A stretch of 15,440 nt of DNA from JAJXWB01 sp039808645 (GTDB lineage: Bacteria > Pseudomonadota > Alphaproteobacteria > Rhizobiales > Beijerinckiaceae): contig JBDHTL010000090.1 in NCBI GenBank assembly GCA_039808645.1, positions 1 through 15,440 on the forward strand, written 5' to 3'. Each line of letters begins with the position of its first letter. Position 1 is the first letter of the stretch. The notes below the pieces were generated by a model. That model did no database searches. It had not been told where the DNA came from and worked only from the letters and a program-made list of their open reading frames with translations. Shown here piece by piece: positions 1 to 6,009 of this stretch. The translations under genes were made by a program, and so were the position numbers.

Positions 1-722
1 CGCCCGAGGCCAGGCCGCCGCTGGTCGAGCCCGCGCCGACGCCGGCGCCGGCGCCGACGATCGTCGAGAAGGCGCCGCCGGCCGATGTGCCTTTCGCCAA
101 GGGCCAGGAAGTCTTCGTCCGCATCTTCAAGAAGGAGGGCGAACTCGAACTCTGGCTGCGCAAGGGCGAGCGCCTCGCGCTCTACAAGACCTATCCGGTC
201 TGCAAATGGTCGGGCCATCTCGGACCGAAGATGCGCGAGGGCGATTACCAGTCGCCCGAAGGCTTCTATTCGGTGTCGGCGAAACAGCTGCACCCCAAGT
301 CGAAATACTACCGCGCCTTCAACGTCGGCTTCCCCAATGCGCTGGACAAGCAGCTCGGCTACACCGGCGGCGCGCTGATGGTGCATGGCGATTGCCAGTC
401 GGTCGGCTGTTTCGCGATGACCGACCGCGGCATCGACGAAATCTACAATTACGTCGCCGCCGCCATCGGCGCGGGCCAGAAGGAAGTGCCTGTCCACATC
501 TTTCCGTTCCGCCTGACGAATACGCAACTTGCGCGCGAAACCGGAGCCGGCCTGCTCGCCTTCGCTTCGAGCGGCCAGGAGCGATATGCCGCCTTCTGGC
601 GCAATCTCAAGGAAGGCTACGATCTCTTCGAAAAGACCGGCGAGCCGCCGGCCGCCTACGCCTGCAACGGCAAGTATGCCTTCAACGCCAGCGCCGCCTG
701 CAAGCGCATCGCCGGCTGGTGA
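1..722 (+). CDS. Murein L,D-transpeptidase, YafK/YkuD type (5' truncated by window edge)
   Basis: The reading frame (codons from base 3) is open to the left edge, so the start and any signal peptide lie outside the window. The visible part opens with a Pro/Ala/Thr-rich linker (bases 3-86), followed by the catalytic domain. The signature HGDCQSVGCFAMTD is encoded from base 384; it carries the YkuD-fold His and the nucleophilic Cys of SxGC. YafK-family enzymes act on peptidoglycan peptides in the periplasm, either forming L,D-crosslinks or, as in E. coli YafK/DpaA, detaching Braun lipoprotein; which applies here cannot be told. A GTG at 87 would give a 211-residue product, but the coding-quality linker upstream argues against it as the true start. 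The stop is 3 bp from the end of the convergent gene at 726. The fold assignment is strong, the substrate unknown. Confidence 0.93.
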   Translation, partial: PEARPPLVEPAPTPAPAPTIVEKAPPADVPFAKGQEVFVRIFKKEGELELWLRKGERLALYKTYPVCKWSGHLGPKMREGDYQSPEGFYSVSAKQLHPKSKYYRAFNVGFPNALDKQLGYTGGALMVHGDCQSVGCFAMTDRGIDEIYNYVAAAIGAGQKEVPVHIFPFRLTNTQLARETGAGLLAFASSGQERYAAFWRNLKEGYDLFEKTGEPPAAYACNGKYAFNASAACKRIAGW

Positions 723-725
723 CGG

Positions 726-1055
726 CTACGCGGCCTTGGCGCAGCCGCGCGTGGCGGCATCGAGAGCGCGGTCGCCCGCAGCTTCCAGTTCATCCAGGCG
801 CGCCAGGAGTTCGACGGGCGCCGGCGTGAAATTCGGTCGCAGCGCATTGGCGAAATGTTCGGCGGCGCGGATCGCCGCGCGCGCACGCTGATCGGTATCT
901 TCGTCCGGAGGAACCGTTGCGAGCGCCTCGCGCAATGCGGCGCGCAGCCGGTAGCAGAAGGTCGGCCGGGCGTCCCAGTCGGCCCGCGCGACGATGCGCC
1001 TGGCATGGGCCAGTCCGGCGTGAAATGAGAGCTGGCGGCCGGACGTGTCGTTCAT
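726..1055 (-). CDS. Hypothetical protein, 109 aa
   Basis: I do not recognise this family. The predicted product is soluble and mostly helical, with Ala/Arg-rich amphipathic stretches, a short Pro/Asp/Glu break near residue 50 and no signal peptide or membrane segment. It has two cysteines (about residues 34 and 104) with no metal-binding pattern. It lies 60 bp downstream of cca on the same strand and could be transcribed with it. Other open frames cover this interval on both strands (for example minus-strand 656-1006), but this one best fills the space between the two neighbours and has the most protein-like composition. It ends 3 bp from the stop of the convergent L,D-transpeptidase gene. 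ATG start; no clear Shine-Dalgarno sequence. Confidence 0.55.
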   Translation of the reverse strand: MNDTSGRQLSFHAGLAHARRIVARADWDARPTFCYRLRAALREALATVPPDEDTDQRARAAIRAAEHFANALRPNFTPAPVELLARLDELEAAGDRALDAATRGCAKAA

Positions 1056-1115
1056 TGCGTCTCTATCGCGCGAGCCGCCCTAACATCGCGTTAGCGACGA
1101 ATGGCATTTTCCCGC

Positions 1116-2366
1116 TCAGGTTTCGCGAGTCGCGATCGCCTCGTCGATCAAGCGCGCGATCTCGGCCGGGTCGCGCGGAAAGCCGGCGCGAATCCATTTC
1201 GCCTGCAAGGTCTTCAGCGTCGCGCCGATGGCGCGCCCTTCGAGCACGCCGCGCCGCTTCAGATCGTCGCCGGTGACGGGCAGCTTCAGTTCGCGCAGGG
1301 TTTCGGCGGCGCGCTCGCCCGCGAGCCAGACCGCGTCGTCCGGCAGAGCCCGCGATTCGGCGTGCGCCAGCGCCAGCGCGTCGCGGATCGCATCGGCGCC
1401 GCGCGCGAAGACGAGTTCCGCCAGTTCGCCGCCTTGGGGCGGCGCGGCGCGTCCGCGCAGGGCTTCGAGCGCATCGGCCGCCGCATGCATGCGGCGATGC
1501 TCGGTGTTGGAGAGCCGCAACCGGTCGCGCAGGCGGTCGGCGTCCTCGCGGACGAGGACCGTGAAGGCGGCCAGGCGCAGGACCGCGTCCGCCGCCGTCC
1601 CGCGCGCCGTTTCGATCGCCGCGAGACGTTCGAGACGCCCGGCGCAGGCGACGCCCGCGAAGGCGAATTCGAACAGCCCGGCTTCGCTCGCTTCGCGCGC
1701 GACCTCGGGTCCGCGCCGCGCGGCGAGCAGCTTCAGAATTTCGGCGCGCACGCGTTCGGCCGAGAGTCGCTCCAGGCCCGCGCGGCCGCGGATGGCGGCA
1801 GCGAGGCCCTGCGCGTCGAGCGGGCCTTCGCCATAGGCGGCGTGAAAGCGGAAGAAGCGCAGAACGCGCAGATAATCCTCCGCGATCCGCGCGTCCGCGT
1901 CGCCGATGAAGCGCACCCGCCGCGCGACGAGATCGGCCTCGCCGCCGAGCGGATCGTGCAGGACGCCGTCGCGCGTGACCGACATGGAATTCATGGTGAA
2001 GTCGCGCCGGCGCGCATCGGCGTCGAAATCGCGGCCGAAACGCACTTTCGCGCGGCGCCCGTCGGTTTCGACGTCTTCGCGCAGGCTCGTCACCTCGAAG
2101 GCGCGACCGGCGACGATGACCGTGACCGTGCCGTGATCGAAGCCCGTCGGCACGCATCGCAGGCGGGCGGCCTTCGCGCGCTGCATGACCACGTCGGGCG
2201 TCGCGGTGGTCGCCATGTCGACGTCCGTCTTCGGCAACCCGATCAGCGCATTGCGTACGGCGCCGCCGACGACGCGCGTCTCCTCGCCATCGCCGTCGAG
2301 CACGGCGAGCGCGCGCGCGACGGCGGGATCGGCGAGCAGGCCGGCGAGCGCGACGCGGCGCGTCAT
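1116..2366 (-). CDS. cca: CCA tRNA nucleotidyltransferase (class II)
   Basis: This 416-residue enzyme adds or repairs the 3'-terminal CCA of tRNAs from CTP and ATP in the cytoplasm. The class II nucleotidyltransferase motifs are intact and in order: RVVGGAVRNALIG (residues 31-43), the metal-binding DxD in TDVDMA (D48, D50), RRDFTMNSM (120-128), DPLGG (138-142) and the ATP/CTP-selecting stretch RIAEDYLRVLRFFRF (160-174). An Ala/Arg/Leu-rich helical C-terminal region follows for tRNA contacts; no HD phosphohydrolase domain is seen. The start is ATG 2366, whose first bases overlap the stop of the DUF6111 gene (ATGA), implying translational coupling. The frame stays open further upstream but there it shadows DUF6111. 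Length is normal for alphaproteobacterial enzymes. Confidence 0.97.
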   Translation of the reverse strand: MTRRVALAGLLADPAVARALAVLDGDGEETRVVGGAVRNALIGLPKTDVDMATTATPDVVMQRAKAARLRCVPTGFDHGTVTVIVAGRAFEVTSLREDVETDGRRAKVRFGRDFDADARRRDFTMNSMSVTRDGVLHDPLGGEADLVARRVRFIGDADARIAEDYLRVLRFFRFHAAYGEGPLDAQGLAAAIRGRAGLERLSAERVRAEILKLLAARRGPEVAREASEAGLFEFAFAGVACAGRLERLAAIETARGTAADAVLRLAAFTVLVREDADRLRDRLRLSNTEHRRMHAAADALEALRGRAAPPQGGELAELVFARGADAIRDALALAHAESRALPDDAVWLAGERAAETLRELKLPVTGDDLKRRGVLEGRAIGATLKTLQAKWIRAGFPRDPAEIARLIDEAIATRET

Positions 2367-2623
2367 TCGAAATGTCCCGGAACGACGCGGCCGTTCTCGA
2401 CATGGGCCGGCACATAGGCGCCCGTCTGGCGGCTCGCGCCGAAACCGAACCACAACATGCCGGCGACGGCGATCAGGAGGCCGGCGATCGTCAGGCTGAC
2501 GACCGCGCTGCCGGGCCAATGGACCGGCTTCAGCGGGTGGCGGCCGCGCACGAGCAGATAGACCACATAGGCGACGAAAGGCGCGACGAAGAAGGCAGCC
2601 GGCTCGAGCAGCGCGCGCCACAT
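2363..2623 (-). CDS. DUF6111 family small membrane protein
   Basis: An 86-residue inner-membrane protein of unknown function, recognised as DUF6111 from its layout. A first hydrophobic segment (about residues 7-24, AAFFVAPFVAYVVYLLV) is followed by a short Arg/His/Lys-Pro loop, then a second segment (about 34-55) ending in WFGFG. The tail reads TGAYVPAHVENGRVVPGHFE, and the Y-x-P-A-H-x-E-x-G-x-x-V-P-G-H pattern is typical of the family. I chose ATG 2623, which overlaps the Nudix stop by one base (TGATG), over upstream starts that lie inside the Nudix gene. Its stop overlaps cca by 4 bp. A position between a CoA pyrophosphatase and cca is, from memory, common in Rhizobiales; the reason is unknown. 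Confidence 0.87.
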   Translation of the reverse strand: MWRALLEPAAFFVAPFVAYVVYLLVRGRHPLKPVHWPGSAVVSLTIAGLLIAVAGMLWFGFGASRQTGAYVPAHVENGRVVPGHFE

Positions 2624-3267
2624 CAGATGTAGAGCCTCTCGTACATGTTGCGCAGAATGCCCGCGGTCACGCCCCAGATGTAATGGCTCTCCCAAGGCAT
2701 GGCGTAGAAATGGCGCATCGCGCCCCGCCATTCGCGCGACTGGCGCTGGTGGTTCTCCGGGTCCATCACGAAGGCGAACGGCGCCTCGAAGGTCTCGGCG
2801 ACCTCGTCGTGGTTGATCTCCAGATCGAAGGGGGGATGGATTTCCGCGACGATGGGCGTGATGCGGTAGCCGGACCCCGAGAGATAGGGATCGAGCGCGG
2901 CGAACGTCTCGATGTGCTTGCGCGAAAGGCCGATCTCCTCCTCCGCCTCGCGCAAGGCGGCCTCCACCGCATCCTCGCCCGGATCGATCTTGCCGCCGGG
3001 AAAGGCGACCTGGCCGGAATGGCTGCGCAGATGCGTCGCGCGTTCGGTCAGGAGCACGGTCGTTCCCTGCGGGCGCTCGATCAGGCCGATCAGAACGGCG
3101 GCGGGCTTGGCCGCTTCGAGCGCGGCCGCGATCTCCTCGTCGCGCTGGTCGGCGATCGCGTAGTCGTCGCCGGGCTGCCGCGCGGGCCTGCGGCCGGGCG
3201 TCCCGAGCTTGCGTCGGACGAAGGGGATGTGGAAGGGCGTCTCGAAGGCGCGCGAAGCAAGGGTCAT
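2623..3267 (-). CDS. Nudix CoA pyrophosphatase (NudL-like)
   Basis: A 214-residue Nudix hydrolase expected to split coenzyme A or its acyl derivatives into 3',5'-ADP and 4'-phosphopantetheine (acyl) in the cytoplasm. The Nudix box is complete (G-x5-E-x7-REUxEExGU) at residues 92-114, with REAEEEIGL as its catalytic end. Directly before it is the CoA-specific signature LLTERATHLRSHSGQVAFPG (residues 72-91), which separates this branch from other Nudix enzymes. The start is taken as ATG 3267 (MTLASRAF); the open frame reaches further upstream, but that part overlaps the end of the DUF1285 gene and is low-complexity Arg-rich. A 52-bp gap separates it from DUF1285, and it overlaps DUF6111 by one base. 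Confidence 0.93.
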   Translation of the reverse strand: MTLASRAFETPFHIPFVRRKLGTPGRRPARQPGDDYAIADQRDEEIAAALEAAKPAAVLIGLIERPQGTTVLLTERATHLRSHSGQVAFPGGKIDPGEDAVEAALREAEEEIGLSRKHIETFAALDPYLSGSGYRITPIVAEIHPPFDLEINHDEVAETFEAPFAFVMDPENHQRQSREWRGAMRHFYAMPWESHYIWGVTAGILRNMYERLYI

Positions 3268-3274
3268 CGGCGCA

Positions 3275-3304
3275 ATATTAGAACGTCGGGCGGCGCATTG
3301 CGAA
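3275..3304 (-). promoter_or_regulatory. Weak candidate internal promoter before the Nudix gene
   Basis: On the minus strand TTCGCA (3304-3299) and TAATAT (3280-3275) are 18 bases apart, and the -10-like box ends 7 bases before the Nudix ATG. If used, the transcript would start at or very near the ATG and be leaderless. No Shine-Dalgarno sequence is seen. Each hexamer matches the sigma-70 consensus at only 4 of 6 positions, so this is weak. Confidence 0.2.
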
Positions 3305-3319
3305 CGGTCGGGCAGGCCG

Positions 3320-3937
3320 TCACTCGGCCGCCCAGGCCTCGACTTCCGCCGCCCGCGCCATCGGGAAGAACACGCCGGCCGAGGCCACGCCGAACATGTC
3401 CTCGCCATCGACGCTGCGCACCTCGCCCCAGTCGACGAGATCGTAGAACAGGGCGCGCTTGACCAGCGCCTCCAGTTGATCGCGCACCAGCACGTAGGGC
3501 TTCAGCCCTTCCGACGCGCCTTCCGCGAAGCGCAGGGGGTGGTCGGCGTTGATCTCCACCCAGTCCTCGACATTGGTGCGCAGGCGCAGCGTCTGCCCGC
3601 GCTCGCCTTCCGTCTTCTGCAATTCCACGCCCAGAAACGGCGCGTCGTCCACCCTGATGCCGACGCGCTCGACCGGCGTCACCAGAACGTAGCGCTCGGG
3701 ATCCTTGCGCAGGATGGTCGAGAAAAGCTGCACCAGGGCCGGGCGGCCGATCGGCGTGCCCATGTAGAACCATGTGCCGTCGGCGGCGATCCGCATGTCG
3801 ATGTCGCCGCAGAAATCCGGGTTCCACAGGTGTATCGGCGGCAGCTTTCGCCGCTCCCCGCCCGCAGAACGGGCCGCGGCGGCCAGTCCTTCCAGCCCGC
3901 CGCCCGCCGTCGCCGACTTGATCTCGTCCTTCGCCAT
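3320..3937 (-). CDS. DUF1285 domain-containing protein
   Basis: A 205-residue soluble protein recognised as DUF1285 (Pfam PF06938) from PPIHLWNPDFCGDIDMRIA (residues 33-51), then DGTWFYMGTPIGRPALV and the later conserved stretch ending VDWGEVRSVDGEDMFGVASA. Structures exist for the family and a signalling or ligand-binding role has been suggested, but no biochemical function is established. The start is ATG 3937 (MAKDEIKSA); the frame continues upstream only as a shadow of moxR. It is the first gene of the minus-strand cca group and is divergent from the MoxR gene across a 138-bp spacer, so its promoter should lie in 3938-4075. No signal peptide or membrane segment is seen. Confidence 0.9.
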   Translation of the reverse strand: MAKDEIKSATAGGGLEGLAAAARSAGGERRKLPPIHLWNPDFCGDIDMRIAADGTWFYMGTPIGRPALVQLFSTILRKDPERYVLVTPVERVGIRVDDAPFLGVELQKTEGERGQTLRLRTNVEDWVEINADHPLRFAEGASEGLKPYVLVRDQLEALVKRALFYDLVDWGEVRSVDGEDMFGVASAGVFFPMARAAEVEAWAAE

Positions 3938-3950
3938 AATCCCGCGCCTA

Positions 3951-3978
3951 TTGGCCGCCACGCTCGCTGCGCCATAAT
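3951..3978 (+). promoter_or_regulatory. Candidate sigma-70 promoter for the MoxR operon
   Basis: TTGGCC (3951-3956) and CATAAT (3973-3978) are 16 bases apart in the divergent spacer. The -10 box matches the consensus at 5 of 6 positions in an otherwise GC-rich region. Transcription would start near 3985, leaving a leader of about 90 nt before the MoxR ATG. The prediction rests on consensus matching only. Confidence 0.4.
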
Positions 3979-3993
3979 CTAGGGGACCGAAGG

Positions 3994-4006
3994 CGTTTCG
4001 GAAACG
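3994..4006. promoter_or_regulatory. Perfect palindrome CGTTTCGGAAACG, possible operator
   Basis: Two perfectly complementary 6-base arms surround a single G, just downstream of the proposed MoxR transcription start and inside the divergent spacer. Position and symmetry suit a dimeric repressor site; the regulator is unknown and no second copy is seen in the window. Confidence 0.3.
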
Positions 4007-4064
4007 GACGCGATTCGGGCTCGTCCCTTCCCGCTTGCGGAAAGGTCGGACGGGTATGTCGTCA

Positions 4065-4071
4065 AGAGAGG
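4065..4071 (+). promoter_or_regulatory. Ribosome binding site of the MoxR gene
   Basis: The purine run AGAGAGG ends 4 bases before ATG 4076. It is the clearest Shine-Dalgarno sequence in the operon and supports the chosen MoxR start. The next two genes have overlapping starts and probably depend on coupling. Confidence 0.6.
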
Positions 4072-4075
4072 TCCC

Positions 4076-5080
4076 ATGTCCGCAGAAGCCGTCCCGACCT
4101 CCCTCGACGAGGCCGTCGCCCAGCAGGCCGAACGCGCGCTCGACAGGCTGGCCGCCGCCCGCGCCGCGGTGGAGGCCGTGATCTTCGGACAGGGCGCCGT
4201 GGTGGAGGAGACGCTCGCCACGCTTCTGTCCGGCGGCCACGGCCTGCTCGTCGGCGTGCCGGGCCTCGCCAAGACAAAGCTTGTGGAAACGCTGGCGATC
4301 GTGCTCGGCCTCGACAGCCAGCGCATCCAGTTCACGCCGGACCTCATGCCCTCCGACATTCTGGGCTCGGAAGTGCTGGACGAGACGCCCGACCACAAGC
4401 GCGCCTTCCGCTTCGTGCAGGGGCCGGTGTTCACGCAGCTGCTGATGGCCGACGAGATCAACCGCGCCTCGCCCCGCACGCAGTCCGCCCTCCTGCAGGC
4501 GATGCAGGAGCATCATGTGACGGTCGCCGGCCAGCGCTACGACCTGCCGCGGCCGTTCCACGTGCTCGCCACGCAGAACCCGCTGGAGCAGGAAGGCACC
4601 TATCCGCTGCCCGAGGCGCAGCTCGACCGCTTCCTCATGCAGATCGACGTCGGCTATCCCGACCGCGAGGCCGAGCGCCGCATCCTGCTCGACACGACCG
4701 GCGACACGCAGTCGAAACCGAAACAGGCGCTGAGCGTCGAGGATCTCGCGCAGGCGCAGCGCCTCGTGCGCCGCCTGCCGGTCGGCGAGACCGTGCTCGA
4801 CGCCATTCTCGATCTCGTGCGCGCGGCGCGTCCCGGCGAAGGCGATCCGGCGATCGTGCGGCATGTGGCGTGGGGCCCCGGTCCGCGCGCCGCCCAGGCG
4901 CTGATGCTGGCGACGCGCGCCCGCGCCCTGCTCGACGGACGCCTTGCGCCCTCCATCGCCGACGTGGTCGCGCTCGCCGAGCCCGTGCTGAAGCATCGCA
5001 TGGCCCTGACCTTCGCGGCGCGCGCCGATGGCGAGACAATACCGGGGCTGGTGACGAAACTGACCGCGCGGTTTTCCTGA
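4076..5080 (+). CDS. MoxR family AAA+ ATPase
   Basis: A 334-residue cytoplasmic AAA+ ATPase. Intact motifs: Walker A GVPGLAKT (60-67), Walker B LLMADEIN (122-129), sensor 1 Asn in ATQNP (165-169), an arginine-finger region LDRF (183-186) and sensor 2 Arg in GPGPRAAQAL (267-276). A short lid domain completes it; length is normal. MoxR ATPases (relatives RavA, CbbQ, NorQ) remodel or activate partner proteins with VWA domains, often by helping load a metal or cofactor. Here three VWA-type proteins follow, so they are the likely clients. The start ATG 4076 is supported by AGAGAGG 4 bases upstream. The stop overlaps the DUF58 start by one base (TGATG). Name only by family: no evidence ties it to methanol dehydrogenase. 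Confidence 0.96.
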   Translation: MSAEAVPTSLDEAVAQQAERALDRLAAARAAVEAVIFGQGAVVEETLATLLSGGHGLLVGVPGLAKTKLVETLAIVLGLDSQRIQFTPDLMPSDILGSEVLDETPDHKRAFRFVQGPVFTQLLMADEINRASPRTQSALLQAMQEHHVTVAGQRYDLPRPFHVLATQNPLEQEGTYPLPEAQLDRFLMQIDVGYPDREAERRILLDTTGDTQSKPKQALSVEDLAQAQRLVRRLPVGETVLDAILDLVRAARPGEGDPAIVRHVAWGPGPRAAQALMLATRARALLDGRLAPSIADVVALAEPVLKHRMALTFAARADGETIPGLVTKLTARFS

Positions 5081-6009
5081 TGGCCGACGCGCGCCTCATC
5101 GACGCGACTCAAGCTGCGCATGCGCCGCGCTGCCGGCAGGTCGCCCTCGATCTGGCTCGGCGTCTGCCGGCGGCGCTGGTCGCGGCGAAGGAGATTGCGG
5201 CGTCGCTGATGCATGGCGTGCATGGACGCCGCCGGGCCGGCGTCGGCGAGACTTTCTGGCAGTTCCGGCCCTTCGCCTCGGGCGAGGCGGCGCAGAACAT
5301 CGACTGGCGCCGGTCGGCGCGCGACGACCGGCTCTACGTGCGCGAGCGCGAATGGGAGGCCGCGCACACGCTGTGGCTGTGGATGGACCTGTCGCCCTCC
5401 ATGGGTTTCGTTTCCGATCTCGCGCGCGAGCCGAAGGTGGATCGCGCCCTGTCGCTCGGGCTCGCCGCCGCCGACCTGCTGGTGCGCGGCGGCGAGCGCG
5501 TCGGGCTGCTCGGCCTGTCGCGCGCCTTCGCCACGCGCGACATCGTGGATCGGCTGGGCGAAGTGCTGGCGGTCGAAGCCGGCCGTGACATCGAGCGCGC
5601 CGAACTGCCGCCGGCGGTCGCGCTCGGCCCGCGCATGCGCGCGATCCTGATCGGCGATTTCCTGATCGAGCCGAAACTTTTTGCCGAACGGCTCTCCACC
5701 ATCGCCGCGCGCGGCGCGAGCGGGCACATGGTCGTCATCGCCGATCCCGTCGAGGAGACCTTTCCTTTCGCGGGCCATGTCGAACTCGTCGATTCCGATT
5801 CGCCAGCGACGCTGCGGCTCGGGCGCGCGGAAAGCTGGCGCGCCGATTACGAGGCGCGGCTTGCGCGCCATCGCGCGGAAATCTTCGACATTGCGCGCGC
5901 GCATAATTTCTCCGTGCTCGTGCATCGCACCGACCGGCCGGCGTCCGAAGCGCTGATCGCTCTTCGCGCACGGCTGGAGGAAGGCGGCGCGCAGGGGTTG
6001 CGCGCATGA
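5080..6009 (+). CDS. DUF58 domain-containing protein with VWA-like fold
   Basis: A 309-residue protein, the usual partner of MoxR. The DUF58 signature starts at residue 57 (GETFWQFRPFASGE), continues through IDWRRSARDDRLYVREREWE (74-93) and leads into a VWA-like domain. The MIDAS motif DxSxS is present as DLSPS (103-107), after a hydrophobic strand. The later MIDAS position where canonical VWA domains have TDG or SDG reads IGDF (191-194), so the third metal-contacting loop is altered. No membrane segment is seen, although many DUF58 proteins have two N-terminal ones; this is therefore the soluble short form. One-base overlap with moxR and 4-bp overlap (ATGA) with the next gene imply coupled translation. 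Confidence 0.93.
   Translation: MADARLIDATQAAHAPRCRQVALDLARRLPAALVAAKEIAASLMHGVHGRRRAGVGETFWQFRPFASGEAAQNIDWRRSARDDRLYVREREWEAAHTLWLWMDLSPSMGFVSDLAREPKVDRALSLGLAAADLLVRGGERVGLLGLSRAFATRDIVDRLGEVLAVEAGRDIERAELPPAVALGPRMRAILIGDFLIEPKLFAERLSTIAARGASGHMVVIADPVEETFPFAGHVELVDSDSPATLRLGRAESWRADYEARLARHRAEIFDIARAHNFSVLVHRTDRPASEALIALRARLEEGGAQGLRA

Noticed and set aside
33..60. Tandem GCGCCG/GCCGGC repeat as a structural DNA element
   Set aside because: It encodes the Pro/Ala/Thr linker of the transpeptidase in frame and is explained by low-complexity protein sequence.
1080..1094. Small inverted repeat CTAAC-N5-GTTAG between cca and the 109-aa gene as a terminator
   Set aside because: The stem has only 5 bp, 3 of them A-T pairs, with no U run on either strand; chance occurrence is likely.
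1101..2417. A 438-codon plus-strand open frame opposite cca
   Set aside because: cca on the other strand carries all catalytic motifs in order; this frame is its GC-driven shadow.
3966..3978. MoxR naming as part of methanol oxidation
   Set aside because: No methanol dehydrogenase genes are visible and the family name is historical; partners here are the general Bat-like VWA proteins.
3320..4996. Extension of the DUF1285 frame into a 558-codon protein, suggesting a fusion
   Set aside because: The extra part is antisense to the MoxR gene and low in complexity. DUF1285 has its own ATG at 3937 at the expected N terminus.
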